Program-made: the position numbers and the translations under genes
Shown: positions 24,378 through 34,847 of the stretch, in pieces
Position numbering within the stretch: position 1 is the stretch's first letter
Layout of the letters: every line of letters starts with the position of its first letter
Source: Strobilurus pachycystidiatus
Taxonomy: Eukaryota > Basidiomycota > Agaricomycetes > Agaricales > Physalacriaceae
Reading direction: 5' to 3'
NCBI GenBank assembly: GCA_019915135.1
Contig: JAHLMK010000001.1
Span: 930,001 to 994,000, forward strand
Length of the DNA: 64,000 nt
Notes under the pieces: generated by a model
Databases searched by the model: none
What the model was told of the DNA's origin: nothing
Seen by the model: only the letters and a program-made list of their open reading frames with translations

Positions 24378-24405
24378 TTACAAGCAATTCAGGATTTTTC
24401 CGACA
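24378..24405 (-). repeat. Right terminal inverted repeat
   Basis: Ends ...GGATTTTTCCGACA. Its reverse complement starts TGTCGGAA and has ATTGCTTGTAA at the same offset of 17 as the left end. Confidence 0.8.
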
Positions 24406-26319
24406 ACAGTACGTGGAGGATGTGAATAGGATCGATCTACGCCTCACTAGCTCGAGCTAGCTGGCGCCTATATGCATCGCCACTAATGCAGGTGCCACCT
24501 CCATTCCAAGCGGACAGTCCGAGGATTGCCTCTATGCCAATGTCAGCACTGATCTGACTTGTGCCACATAAAAGGATCACTGCTGATTGGCAATGTCCTT
24601 AGGTTTTTTCTCCGACGGGGGCTTCGGATTCGCTGCCAGTGCTGGTTTGGTTCCATGGCGGAGGCGTTGCGTCGGGAAGTACGCACGGAACCACGCCATC
24701 ATTGATGCTGCCTGCGTCCTCTAGCCCTTATGTCTTTGTAACATTCGAGTATCGTCTTGGGGCCTTCGGGTTTTTGAGTGAGTAGGCTGTTTTCACTCCA
24801 ACTTCTTGATCCGAGTCAATATGTGCGTCCATAGGTGGTACGGAAGTTCCATATGACGGAACGTACAACGTCGGAATGCTGGATCAGGTAAGACCAAGTT
24901 TGCGCCCGAACCGTTGAGCCTCAGGCGGACCTCTACAGCGTGCAGGTCTTCGTTGGATTCAAAGGTATATCTCTCAATTCGGCGGCGACCCGTTGTAAGT
25001 CACTCCCATATTGTGTTGTCTTCCCAAGTGACATCTTGCTAGGCAAGTGACAATCTGGGGCCAGTCTGCAGGAGCTGGTGCAATCATGTTTCACGTGCGC
25101 CTTCGCATATCAATACGTTCCCATTCCCATTCACGGTGTTTAGCTCATCGCCAACGGAGGTGACCCAGAAGGACTCTTCCATCGCGCAATGGCCGACAGT
25201 CCTTCCTTGAGCTTCATGCCCCCAGTGTCGTCGGCATACGACCAGTCCGTGTTGACAGATTTTACGTCTCTTGCGTAGGTTTTGTTGCCCTTTGGAGTGT
25301 CTAGCAGTGACTCGTTCTTCTAGTGGCTGTAGCAACGCTGCGAGCATCATGGCTTGTCTACGAGATGCGAGCGATACAGTCCTTGCCATTGCAAACAATG
25401 GTGTCGCCTCAATGCGCAACACCACCTTATATGTATTTGCCCCAAGGGTTGATGGCTCTTTCCTACCATCAGCACCAGTTCAAGCATTCAGGTCGGGCGC
25501 CTTTGCACGAGTGCCAGTCTTCTTCGGGTGAGAATGAAACATGTAAGGAACTATTCAACGTTGACCTGGTGTAGAGCCAATACAGACGAAGGCGCGAATT
25601 GGTCAGCTACTTTACCTGAGGAGGCAAACACTTCTTCGGCCAACGCCACAGAGGACACTGTCTACAACTTCCTTCAAGGGCAGTTCAATACCTTGACGCG
25701 TGCGTCGTTTGATCGCGCTCTAGAACTGTACCCCCTTGAGAGTTACGGAAACTACAGTCTTCAAGGACAACAGATGTACGGAGAGATGCGCTACATATGC
25801 TCGCCCATGCTTGTCACTCAGAACTCAGCCCAGCTCGGGCAGCCCTCGTACTCGTATCATTATAACAACAATCATCTTGGTTCGACCCATGGAGCAGAAC
25901 TCTCGGGACTCATCTCTTCTCCGAGCAATGCAGACGCCAGTGACATAGCCCTCTTCGTGGATCAGCGACAGTACTGGACCTCTTTTGCCACGTCTGGTGT
26001 CCCCGTTGCTGCTAATGCGATCGATTGGGAGGTCAGTTCAAGCTCGACTCTACGAAAGCCGTTATCGCTCATGCCATATTTTCAGCCCGTCAGCGAGAGT
26101 GACGGTAGTCCAAGAATTCTTCTCGACCCTACGGGGTCGAAGATGGAGACTATCTCAAGCGATCAGACGACACGGTGTAACTTCTGGCATGATTTAAACC
26201 AGGAATTGAACAACTAGGTCCAATTTTATCTGAACTTCACTTTAGAAGAATTATACCGATGTCAAATTGTGTAAAAACAGACTGTCTACTACTAGGTGTA
26301 CCAAGGATTCACGTCCGAT

Positions 26320-27083
26320 TCAGTACTTCTCAACACTAGACGCACCATCCACCACCGCCAGCCACGAAGGACGAGACGTGATGGCTTTCCACCACCTTCG
26401 AAGAGTAAGGCTAAGTATGACTGCAGAGAGACTCTGACTGACCTGGCGACGTTGGGCTTCGATTCCAGGACATCGCTTCCACCACTTTTTAAATAGGAAC
26501 CCCAAGGCAGGTGGAACATATCAGCGAGGCTGATCTCATCACCAGCAAGATACGCCTGCGTCGCCAATATTTGGTCGTAGACGGACAGCTTGGCGTCGAG
26601 GGTAGTGAGGGCTGTTTCGGCGGCTGCCTCATCAACTGGGGCGTCCGGTGCAAATAGACTAGCGGAATCTGTCAGAGCGCGGGGCTGATCATCTCGAGCA
26701 TGTACTTACGGAATGAAGACCTTCTGGATCACGAACACGCTGGCGAACGGCTCAAAGGCACTTGTCTCGATGCTGGCAGCCTGCTCAAACAGCGCAACCT
26801 TCCTGATGTCATTCGGAGCGGGGACTAAAGCAGTCCCCTGCGCCGCGTATTTGAGGGCGATGTATCGACAAATTGCACGCGACTCGTACAACACAAAACC
26901 ATCATCGTCAATGATGAAGGGCACCAACCCAAACGGGTGTCGCGCCAAGTGTTCGGGAGTCTTCTGCTCGCCCTTTTGTATGTCGACGTTGTGGAACTGG
27001 AAAGGGACTTGTTTCTCCACGAGTACGACGGCGACGCGCTTGGTGCAGGTGGAGACGGCAGAGCCGTAGAGCTGGAGGACCAT
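26320..27083 (-). CDS. Glutathione S-transferase (phi-type, fungal), copy 2
   Basis: Three exons (27083-26710, 26658-26443, 26395-26320) encode 221 residues. Exon lengths 374, 216 and 76 are identical to those of the GST at 3863-4648. It starts MVLQLYGSAVSTCTKRV and contains HPFGLVPFI, ESRAICRYIALKY, AYLAGDEISLADMFHLPWG and the terminal RPSW...VEKY. It is expected to be a soluble glutathione-conjugating enzyme. The two genes lie in opposite orientation about 22 kb apart, with the carboxylesterases and MFS genes between. A run of alternating AT (27126-27135) about 45 bp upstream of the start may serve as its TATA element. Confidence 0.9.
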
Positions 27084-27983
27084 GCTGCCGAGATTGGTTT
27101 GAGGGGATAGCTGTCTGGCTGGGCCATATATATATGCTACTACAGTGCTCATCGTCATTATGTGTTTGTGTGGTTCGGAAGAAGAATGATATGAGGTGAC
27201 CAACCATTTTCTGAGTTGACGAGAGGAGAATTATGAGGTGCGATTCTTGACACGAGCTGATTTAGAGCGCGTAATCGACGCGTCCATTCAGTGTCCGTTG
27301 CCGAGGAGCATTCCATCAGGGGACGCCGTTCAATCCAGGCAAAGTCATTAAAGATAGAATGCAAAGCAGGTCTATTGGACAGTTCATGAAGAGCATTGAG
27401 GCTCCGCGCGGGCTTGAGAAGTGACCCCGCGGACTTGGCGGTCATGCCCTCAGGTTCCAAAGCTGTCACCATTGGTGTGATCAGTCCGGATTTCATCCGT
27501 CCTCCTAATAAGCTACCGCCGTCATCGACCGGCGTCGACAGTTCCATGTGGGCGACCTTTGTCTGGATCACGTCCGAAACAGTAGTGAAGAGGTATACGA
27601 CCACGGTCTTTGTCATTGATTGGTCAAGAGTCAGAAATAGTAATAGTATACTTACTCGCCACATAGATCAAGTCACAGCTTACAAGTATGATCGTAAGGG
27701 CCATTGGTGGCAGGTCATCCTAGTTTTGCGTATGAGGCAGTGCTGCGGCAATGCGAGATGTATCGTGCAACAGTGGAAAGGAAGACTTCAAAGTTCAGGA
27801 AGGTTCGATGACAGGGAATTGCCGCCCAATGCCGACTTGTAACTTACGGGTTTGACGGCAGTACTTACCACGTGATCGTGACAGTCACTTTACGCGCTAA
27901 GTTCGCGCCTCCGACAACTTGACTCCGCCCACCATCCCGCCACAAATTCTTCTCCTTCGCCCAGCTGCCCTTGACGTCGCACA
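27084..27983. other. Intergenic region between GST copy 2 and KU70
   Basis: About 900 bp holding two divergent promoters. A minus-strand frame (27158-27664) contains ALEPEGMTAKSAG and IFNDFAWIERRP, which look weakly protein-like, but I found no start or exon set that makes a known product. Confidence 0.4.
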
Positions 27984-30641
27984 ATGTCTGGCTACGATGA
28001 CTGGAACAAGATTGACGACGAGGATGACGACGAGCTTCAGGATACGTCGGTGCGTCCGCCGCCTTCCCCGCCACCGTCGGCCGCTGATCAATGTCCCCGC
28101 TAGTTCATGGAAACAAAGAAGGATGTAATTCTGTTTTGTATTGACTGCTCTCCTTCAATGCAAGCCATGTTCGAAGACCCCCTCTACGAGGACACTCAGA
28201 CGTCCAACCTGTACATGGCCCTCGACGCCGCAATGCAAATACAGAAGAAGAAGGTTGTGGTGGGACCGAATGATTCTGTGGGAATTCTCCTTTTCAACAC
28301 TGTGCGATTCCTCCAATTGTGATACACTCGCATTGATGCTGGTAACAGACCAAGACGCCAGACAAGAAAGACATCCAAGGATCCGAGATCAAGCGCGGCA
28401 CTTATCTTTACCAGCCAATCTCTCCACTCAATGCGCAAACAATACAAGAGCTTATTCATCTTCTTGAAGGTTTGACTTCGCCCGCCACATTCCGTCCTCT
28501 AGTTGGTTGACGCTGTCACCTAGCACCGCGTGAAGAGCTGTCCCAAGAATTTCCACCAATGGAGCAACAACGAGTGCCCATGGGTGATGTATTCACAAGT
28601 TGCAATTGGGTTCTGCGCGACGGGTCCGTCCCTTGTCTTGCCCACATCACTCCCTAATGGACCTACAGCGCACCCAAGACCGCGACGAAGCGCGTCTTTT
28701 TGATCACAGACGAAGACACGCCCCATACTGCATCACAGCTTGTAACTTCCGCCAGAACAACTCTCATCGTACGTTCAAGTGCCTCTCTCCTGTGGCACCT
28801 GGTGACAACAAACAATGTAGGATTTGGTTCAAGCCGGCGTTATAGTCGAGCCATTTTTCATCAGCACAGACTCCAAGCCATTCGACAAGAACAAATTCTA
28901 CTCCTCCGTTCTTCTCTCCACTGCCGTAGACGATGACGAAGAGGAAGGACTTCCCGACTCCATCTCCATTTCACGCATCGAGGATCTCCTTTCACAACTG
29001 CGATTTCACGAGGTACCAAAGCGCGCTCTATTCAGCGTTCCATTCAAACTCGCGGAAGGATTGACGATAGGCGTCAAAGGGTGATAAACTTTCTCACTTG
29101 GCGTCGTGCATGAGCTGACGGCGACATATTCAGGTACGGTCTGGTGACAGAACAGAAGAAGGGTTCATACAAGTACTTTGTGGATCTTGGCGATCGAATG
29201 GAGGTCGCGGAATCCAGGACGTCTTACATCGACCCGGTCAGTGCCTGCTCAGTGTCGACTAAAGTCCTCGCTGATATTGCGTAGGAACGTCTCGCTGCGG
29301 TCGACAAGAAAAATATTCTCTATGGAATGCATGTTAAGACGGTCAAACCTGCAGCGGACGATGAGGAGGGAGGCAGCGAGGAAGTGACCGGGAGAGTGGT
29401 GAAAAGCGGGGACAGAGTGAGTTACACCAGGTCAGAGCCATCTCAGTGCAGCTCATCACCTGCAGCCTCTATACACTGCCGAAGAAATGCAGTCCTTCCG
29501 CACCGTCGGTTTGGAACCTGGTATGCATGTTCTGTGTTTCTCTCGCTCAGTTACTCGAGCGGCGTTCTAGGTCTCAAGCTTCTCGGCTTCAAAGATCGAG
29601 ACGAGCTCAGATTCGAAGATAACATCAAGCATTCCCAGTTCATTCACCCGGACGAACTGGTCAGTGACATGCCCCGCCCTTAGAGCGATACTAATTTCTA
29701 TGGTAGACATATTCGGGCAGCAAGAGAACATTCAGCGCCCTCCTTAAGTCTTTAGTGAAAAAGAAGAAGATAGGCTTGGTCTTGAGCGTGACAAGGCGGA
29801 ATTCAGCGCCGACCTTCTGCGCGCTCTTACCGCAAGAAGAGAAGGTTGATGAGGGCGGTTGGACGGAACCAGGCGGATTTCATCTCATACCGCTGCCCTT
29901 CGCCGACGACATCAGGACAGCACCGATTGAGGAGGCTTTTACTGGTATGGCTCTATCCCGCTTGTGAGCTTCAAGGTTTGACCATCAGTAGCCGGAGAAA
30001 AGCTAAGCGACGCAGCATTCCAATGGATCAACAAGTTGGTCCTAAAAGAAGGCGGTTACCCACCAGACTCGTATCCTAACCCTGGTGAGTCTGCCTTTTT
30101 CTTTCACATCCCGACAACCATCCAACTCTCTACGTAGTTCTGGCGTTTCACAACGCTCAACTACAAGCTAGCGCGTTCCATGAGGACTATGATCCGGACT
30201 CCTTTGAGGATCTGACGCTGCCGAAGCTTGACATGGTGCACAAGGTGTGTTGCACGTCCTCTGAACGTGGACACTAGCACTCAAGTCGAGACTGACTGAC
30301 AGCGCGCTGGACCGTTGATGGCAGAGTGGAAGAAGCTACTCCAGGATGACCCAACGGTGAACGTGGTCATGGCCAAAAAGTCAACTTCTAGGTCCACAGC
30401 GACAAAGCGCCCTGCTGTAAGCCTTCCGCCCTTGACCCCTACTCTCGTTCTTCCTAACCCCTTCATATTTCAGGAAACATCAATGGACGAATCAGAGATC
30501 CGGAGTCGGTTTGATTCGGGTACGCAGGCGAAGTTGACGTTGGTGATCTTGAAGGAATTTTGTAAGAGCAAGGCGTTGCCTGTGTCGGGCAAGAAGGCGG
30601 ATTTGCTTGAAAGGGTGTCTGATTGGTTGAACGAACACTGA
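27984..30641 (+). CDS. KU70: Ku70 DNA end-binding subunit
   Basis: About fifteen exons give roughly 640 residues. The start MSGYDDWNKIDDEDDDEL is followed by the vWA-like N-terminal domain (DVILFCIDCSPSMQAMF, DSVGILLFNT, RVFLITDEDTPH, GVIVEPFFIS). The Ku core beta-barrel has KRALFSVPFKLAEGLTIGV, KGYGLVTEQKKGSYKYF, LKLLGFKDRDELRFEDN and PGGFHLIPLPFADDIR. The C-terminal arm contains ALQASAF-like AQLQASAFHEDYDPDSFED, and a SAP domain ends the protein (LTLVILKEFCKSKALPVSGKKA, read in two parts). With Ku80 it binds double-strand ends in non-homologous joining and protects telomeres. Junctions all stay in frame, so the gene looks intact. The exon around 29415-29530 (PLYTAEEMQSFRTVGLEPG) is the least certain. 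Confidence 0.95.
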
Positions 30642-31354
30642 ATTCGAGGATATTGCTATGTTCTTTGTAAGGCTAATTAGCTGGTTTCTAACTTATCTCA
30701 TCTGTCAACTTGAGTATCTCTATATCTCGCTCCCAATCCCCTTGGTGTTGCCGGAGCACTTCCCATGGCCGAAGCCCTGAAAATCAACAACTTGAAGAGC
30801 CTCCTCCGGCTTAACATGTCATCGACCACTCGACCCCGCATCATGTCCGCCGACTTCACCTCGCCGCTCACCGCCCGCGTCCACGGCCACGGCCAACCTT
30901 CAAACCCAGCCCCCTCCTAGAGGCTATGTCATTAATGAGAACCCATTCCATGAGCCACATCGATCTTGACCCAACGCCATTCCGTATCTGCTGAGGAAAT
31001 GAAAGCTACCGTGGACGTCAAATCTTTGCTGCTAAAGCGCCTTCGGTAAACACGACCCGGGGCGTTCTTGCTTCTCGCCGATCTTTGAAGGTTTATGCCC
31101 AGAACTTCTGTTACGACGAGTAGAGCTCTGACAGTTTTGCGACCGGTCTTGGAGTCCAGTTCCTCTTCATCCTTGAGGGCATTCGTCTCATTGCCAGTCT
31201 CTAACAGGTCTCTAACGGACTCGCGACGAACGCGGGGACAAAGATGAGAGCCATTTTGGGAGCGATCCAGTTTGGCAGATTGATGCAGATGTGTAAGATC
31301 AATACCCGTGCTTAATAAATTTTGAGGTTACAGTTTATGAAAACATGAATGCCC
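30642..31354. other. Intergenic region after KU70
   Basis: About 710 bp between convergent genes, longer than convergent spacers elsewhere in this window. It holds the leucine-rich-repeat relic at 30735-30815 and otherwise no clear signal. Confidence 0.5.
30735..30815 (+). pseudogene. Leucine-rich-repeat relic
   Basis: The plus strand reads NPLGVAGALPMAEALKIN then NLKSLLRLN, which fits one repeat of the ribonuclease-inhibitor/NLR-type LRR (N.LG..GA..LAEAL..N..L..L.L). No further repeats or exon borders are visible, and the frame ends about 30 codons later. It is probably a fragment of a lost gene, though chance similarity cannot be excluded. Confidence 0.35.
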
Positions 31355-32508
31355 TCATATCCAACAGAAGTCCGTCGGCTGTAACTCTTCTGGCGTAGAA
31401 GCGACCAGCTCCATATCCTTTCCATCATTAATCCTCTCATACACCTTGATCCCACCGGCATACTGTCCACCAATAACCAGATATTTGTCGTTCTCACCAC
31501 CAAAAGCCATACCACGAGGATGCTTAGTCCCAGTGCGCACCTCGTTCACCAGCTTTGGCGCGCCTCCCTCCTGGATGGCAAACACGGCAATGGTATCACC
31601 TTCGGCGTGATTTTCGTCGCGGTTGGACAAGTAGATGTAGGGAGTCGCAAAGCGGGTGTTTGGCTTTGGTATAAAGATCGCGCTGACCATCATGCCGTCG
31701 ATAATCGTGGACGAGGACGCGTCGTTGGAGATGATGGTAGGAGTGGCGGGGAATTCATCCAGGCCTTGCGCCACTAGACGGTTGCTGAGCTCCAGCACGG
31801 TGTATAGGACACCATCTGAGAAGAAGAGTTCAGTCATAGTATGACAATGGCCGACGCTGAAGACTGACCATAGAACGCAGCATGTCGGGCACCAGAGCCA
31901 GGAGCATGCACCGTGTCGTCAACAACAGCCCAGCTACCTGTGGCATCTTTCTTGAAACGATAGGCACGGTCTCCACCCAGATCGGGAACGATAAATTCCT
32001 GGCGGTCCTCCATGAAGTGGATCTGATGAGGGTGGGACGACTGCTGTCTAGCTTCATTGGGGCCCTTGCCGGTAAGATGGGCAAGAATCGTAGGTTCTCC
32101 TTTCAAAAAGTACGGCGCCTCAGCCGAGATAGCCAGAACCGATACATGACCGGAACCGTACTATCACTTCGTCAGACACTTGAAGGCATTGCAAGATCAG
32201 GCACGTACATTGGCGATAAAAAGCTGATCGTTCGTTGCATGCATCGCACACGGCCAGTCTCCGCCGCTGGGCATGGTAGCTACTATGTTCCCTTTGCCCT
32301 GAGCGTCGTACTTGAGCGCGACGATCGCGCCTCCACCTTGTTCCAAACAAGTGAAGACGAGCGATTTATCGCCAGGATACGCAGTCACCCAAGAAGGATG
32401 AAAGCCAACTTCGACGGAGGACGTCTTTGACAGCGTACGCGCTGAAGGGTCGAACGTCAAGGTCGCGAGATCGTTGGTGTAGGCACCGACAAGGATGTTG
32501 AAGGACAT
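31355..32508 (-). CDS. Lactonase-type seven-bladed beta-propeller protein
   Basis: Three minus-strand exons (32508-32209, 32160-31869, 31815-31355) give 350 residues. The sequence opens MSFNILVGAYTNDLATLTFD, the usual first blade of the 6-phosphogluconolactonase/muconate-cyclase-like lactonase family. Repeating blades follow, with HPSWVTAYPGDKSLVF, HPHQIHFMEDRQEFIVPDLG (the conserved HPHQ and PDLG), DGVLYTVLELSN and KHPRGMAFGGENDKYLVIGG. No signal peptide is present, so a cytosolic enzyme is likely. Members open sugar-acid or aromatic lactones; the substrate here cannot be told. The next gene on the left is KU70, on the opposite strand. Confidence 0.88.
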
Positions 32509-32816
32509 CGTAGGAATGATTGAGTGGAGAATGTGATTCGCTCTAGCCTTTTTAGATGAACAACGTATAGCCCTATAGCTTTCACGACTTACAGATGTGA
32601 CGAAGACTTACATCTACCAAATTGGGATTGTTAAGCGTCGCGAACGAGGATGATTCAGATTAACGAGCCGGGATAAGGCACGCCACCGTGAATTTTCAAA
32701 CGTCACGGAGCAGAGGGGTCGATGATTATTCAGGCATTCTGCTTGCTCAGCGCTGGCTCAGCAACGGCTGAACGGCTCCAAGAGCATGTGTAAGCACCAC
32801 AGTACTACTTACAGAA

Positions 32817-33069
32817 GGCGAGCCGCGACATGTGAAGAGACCATCTCCTCTTTGATTCCTCCTCTGCCTGAAGCGAGTACGTAGGGACTTGGTCACCGAG
32901 CACAACGATGCGTGGCGGCGGGATCTTGCACCCGTAGGTGCGAAGAGTGGAAAAGACGCCCTCCAGCCGTGCTGATTCGACCGACAGAGACGTGCCGCGA
33001 TGTCTGGGTCGCCCAGGTCGGCTGACGGTGAGGTGTTGGCTGATCTTCCTGGCAAAACATAGTAGGTCA
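32817..33069 (-). pseudogene. Possible dynamin-like GTPase fragment
   Basis: Just downstream of MDM12 on the same strand, an open frame reads ESARLEGVFSTLRTYGCKI then PPPRIVVLGDQ. The last part resembles the start of the dynamin G1 motif (..PRIVVxGxQSAGKSS), but the SAGKSS half is missing, no downstream exon supplies it, and the frame ends at CK-stop near 32817. It could be a remnant of a dynamin-family gene or a chance match. Confidence 0.3.
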
Positions 33070-33121
33070 ATTATTCTGCAAGGTAACGGGTCAGTAAGGA
33101 ACATCGCAGGATACAAAGACT

Positions 33122-34102
33122 TTACCATTTGTCGCCCATGAGCATTGTATGAAAATTGGGAAAGACGAGCTCTTCTTCGACTGTCTTTCGGATGACATCT
33201 TGTATGAAACGTTCTACACGGGTAACGTTCTTCAGAACATGCTTGTCTGCCTGTCCGATTTCGCTCTCGATAAATATGGAGGGAAGGAGGCGTTGGCCAA
33301 CGGGGAGAGGCTTGGACGAAGGGTGGTCGGCGTCCGGTGGGGTCAAGTCGCGCTTGGGATGGGGTCCATACGGATCGAGCTCGTCGAGGATGCATATATG
33401 GACGCGGCGGCGCTCGCCCTCGTACGCGACAGCGACCTGGCCAGTGAAGACAAGGCCGGTGATGGAGAGTTTGATAGGGAGAGACATGAACATTGGAGAA
33501 GGATAGTTGATGAGCAAAGACGTCGTCAGTGTGATGCGGAGGTCCGAGTTCCAGTTGATGTTCAGGTGTAGCTGGATGTTGGGCGAATCATTGGACGGGG
33601 CGGGCTGTTCCGCCTGCGGTGGCGGGGGCTGCGGCTCTGCGCTGGCTGGGGCGGGAGTGGGGGATGGGGCGGATCGAGCAGGACTGTTGTATTCTGGTGT
33701 ATACGGCCAATTTGAGAAGCCAGGCCGGAAGTCGACCATGCTCTGGTAGCCTGGACCGGGATTGGGCGAGTGCAGCGACGGCGCCGCCGCGTATATTTCG
33801 GCGGGATGCAGCTTGTGTGTCCCGCGTCGCGAGACCCACTCAAACTCGTCATCCTCGCCGACGTCGGGCGCCTTGGCTGGTTCCTTGTCGTCGTCATCAT
33901 CATCCTCCATGAAGTCGCGGTATATGTCCCGGAGGTCAACGAGCTCGACGTCAGGCGCGGCTGAACCAAATTCGAGCGAGGTCACTTCGACCGGGCCAAT
34001 GAATGACGGCCTCGTTGTTGACGTGAGCTGCCTGTTCAGCATGTCAACCAGAGTCGTTGACAACGACGAGTCCAGTTGGCACCACTCCAAGTCGATGGAC
34101 AT
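33122..34102 (-). CDS. MDM12: Mdm12, mitochondrial distribution and morphology protein (ERMES)
   Basis: A single exon encodes 326 residues. It starts MSIDLEWCQLDSSLSTTLVD, the conserved N-terminus of Mdm12, and continues through an SMP (lipid-transfer) domain: FIGPVEVTSLEFGSAAPDVE, an acidic insert (MEDDDDDDK), a Pro-rich loop, then IQLHLNINWNSDLRITLTTS, LPIKLSITGLVFTGQVAVAY and QADKHVLKNVTRVERFIQDV. With Mmm1, Mdm10 and Mdm34 it bridges endoplasmic reticulum and mitochondria and moves phospholipids. The start at 34102 is chosen because MSID is the family start; the frame extends upstream only to a GTG. The stop at 33122 overlaps a possible donor (TG|GTAAAG), but splicing there would give a stop at once. 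Confidence 0.93.
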   Translation of the reverse strand: MSIDLEWCQLDSSLSTTLVDMLNRQLTSTTRPSFIGPVEVTSLEFGSAAPDVELVDLRDIYRDFMEDDDDDDKEPAKAPDVGEDDEFEWVSRRGTHKLHPAEIYAAAPSLHSPNPGPGYQSMVDFRPGFSNWPYTPEYNSPARSAPSPTPAPASAEPQPPPPQAEQPAPSNDSPNIQLHLNINWNSDLRITLTTSLLINYPSPMFMSLPIKLSITGLVFTGQVAVAYEGERRRVHICILDELDPYGPHPKRDLTPPDADHPSSKPLPVGQRLLPSIFIESEIGQADKHVLKNVTRVERFIQDVIRKTVEEELVFPNFHTMLMGDKW

Positions 34103-34533
34103 GGCGGCGTACACGACAGCGGCGGGAGCGCGGCGACAACGAAGAAGGAAAAGAAAAAAGCGGCCCGGCGCATCAAACCAGCTGCAAACTTGACGTCATG
34201 CTTTTGAACTCCTTCAAGTCCGACAACAGTTTGTTGTCTTCTTCCTCGTGTTTCCTTCATTACATACGAGTACAAGAAGTGTTCTCTAGTCCGGAATTTA
34301 TGGTAGATTTGGAATGAAGGGTATGTCCTTTTGTTTCTCCCTCACTCGCTTACTTATTGTTGACTGCCATTTCTAGACGAAAGCATTGAGACGAGAACAG
34401 TATTGTCATGATAAAGTTGTAACACGAAAGGTGAGAAATGGCTGATACGCAGATAATGTAAAGAACTGTCAATCAAATTATTGGGTGTCGCGGAATGGGA
34501 CTCCATCTTCTCGCCCTCAGCTGTGGGACGCCA
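34103..34533. other. Intergenic region upstream of MDM12
   Basis: About 430 bp containing the MDM12 promoter and the 3' end of the small gene at 34534. No coding frame of its own was recognised. Confidence 0.5.
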
Positions 34534-34847
34534 TCATCTCGCCTTCGAAGGCTTCGGGGCGGGAGTGGGTGTCGGTTGTCTTGCTGATACGAAAGGCTAC
34601 ATGCACGTCAGAAAGTTTGATCCCGCCCAGTCATCTGCGACGCACCTTCTTGCCCACCACAGTGATGATCGCCGCCTTCATTCGAGTGGCTGTCGTCGCC
34701 TTCGCGATTACCGACTCTTCCATGTCCGACATGAAAGACATAGTGGATACATATGAAGCCTGTAAGTGCTCAGCGCGTGATCTTCTCTCTAGATGGTCAA
34801 CTCACCTTGCGCAGGGCACTGTTGTCAACGGTCTGATTTGCGTTCAT
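34534..34847 (-). CDS. Small protein of 72 residues, unknown
   Basis: Three short exons (34847-34806, 34759-34646, 34596-34534) are joined by two textbook introns (GTGAGT...TACAG and GTGCGT...TGTAG), both in phase 0. The product begins MNANQTVDNSALRK, has a methionine-rich middle (VSTMSFMSDMEESV) and a basic, possibly amphipathic helix (TRMKAAIITVVGKK), and ends with a Pro/Lys-rich tail (PTPTPAPKPSKAR). There is no signal peptide. The support is the two good introns and an uninterrupted frame across 219 coding bases. I recognise no family. Confidence 0.6.

Larger units (their letters stand above)
22934..24405. mobile_element. Non-autonomous DNA transposon with TIRs and subterminal repeats
   Basis: The element is delimited by comparing the two carboxylesterase copies. 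It starts TGTCGGAA and ends TTCCGACA. The flanking target bases AC (22932-22933 and 24406-24407) are duplicated, so the target-site duplication appears to be 2 bp. Within about 180 bp of each end there are many copies, in both orientations, of a short motif like GCTTATAAC/CTTAAGC/CTTACAAG. The central kilobase has no transposase-like frame, so the element is non-autonomous. Dense subterminal motifs plus a short TSD recall CACTA-like (CMC) elements, but the termini do not begin with CACTA, so I leave the superfamily open. Confidence 0.85.
22644..26217 (+). pseudogene. Type-B carboxylesterase, copy 2, split by a transposon
   Basis: The 5' part (22644-22731 and 22786-22933) encodes a signal peptide (MAQQIMSIYLLLLAGLALAQ) and the YADPPVGDLRW region. 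It stops inside the last codon of exon 2, where a 1472-bp DNA transposon is inserted. The rest resumes at 24406 and follows copy 1 exon by exon: APICIATNAGATS, LVWFHGGGVASGS, IWGQSAGAGA (nucleophile serine kept, Glu before it changed to Gln), GANTDEGANW and THGAELSGL, ending at TAG 26215-26217. Apart from the insertion I see no stop or frameshift, so the gene was intact until recently. If the element is spliced out with the adjoining intron, a product could still be made (see findings). Confidence 0.85.
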
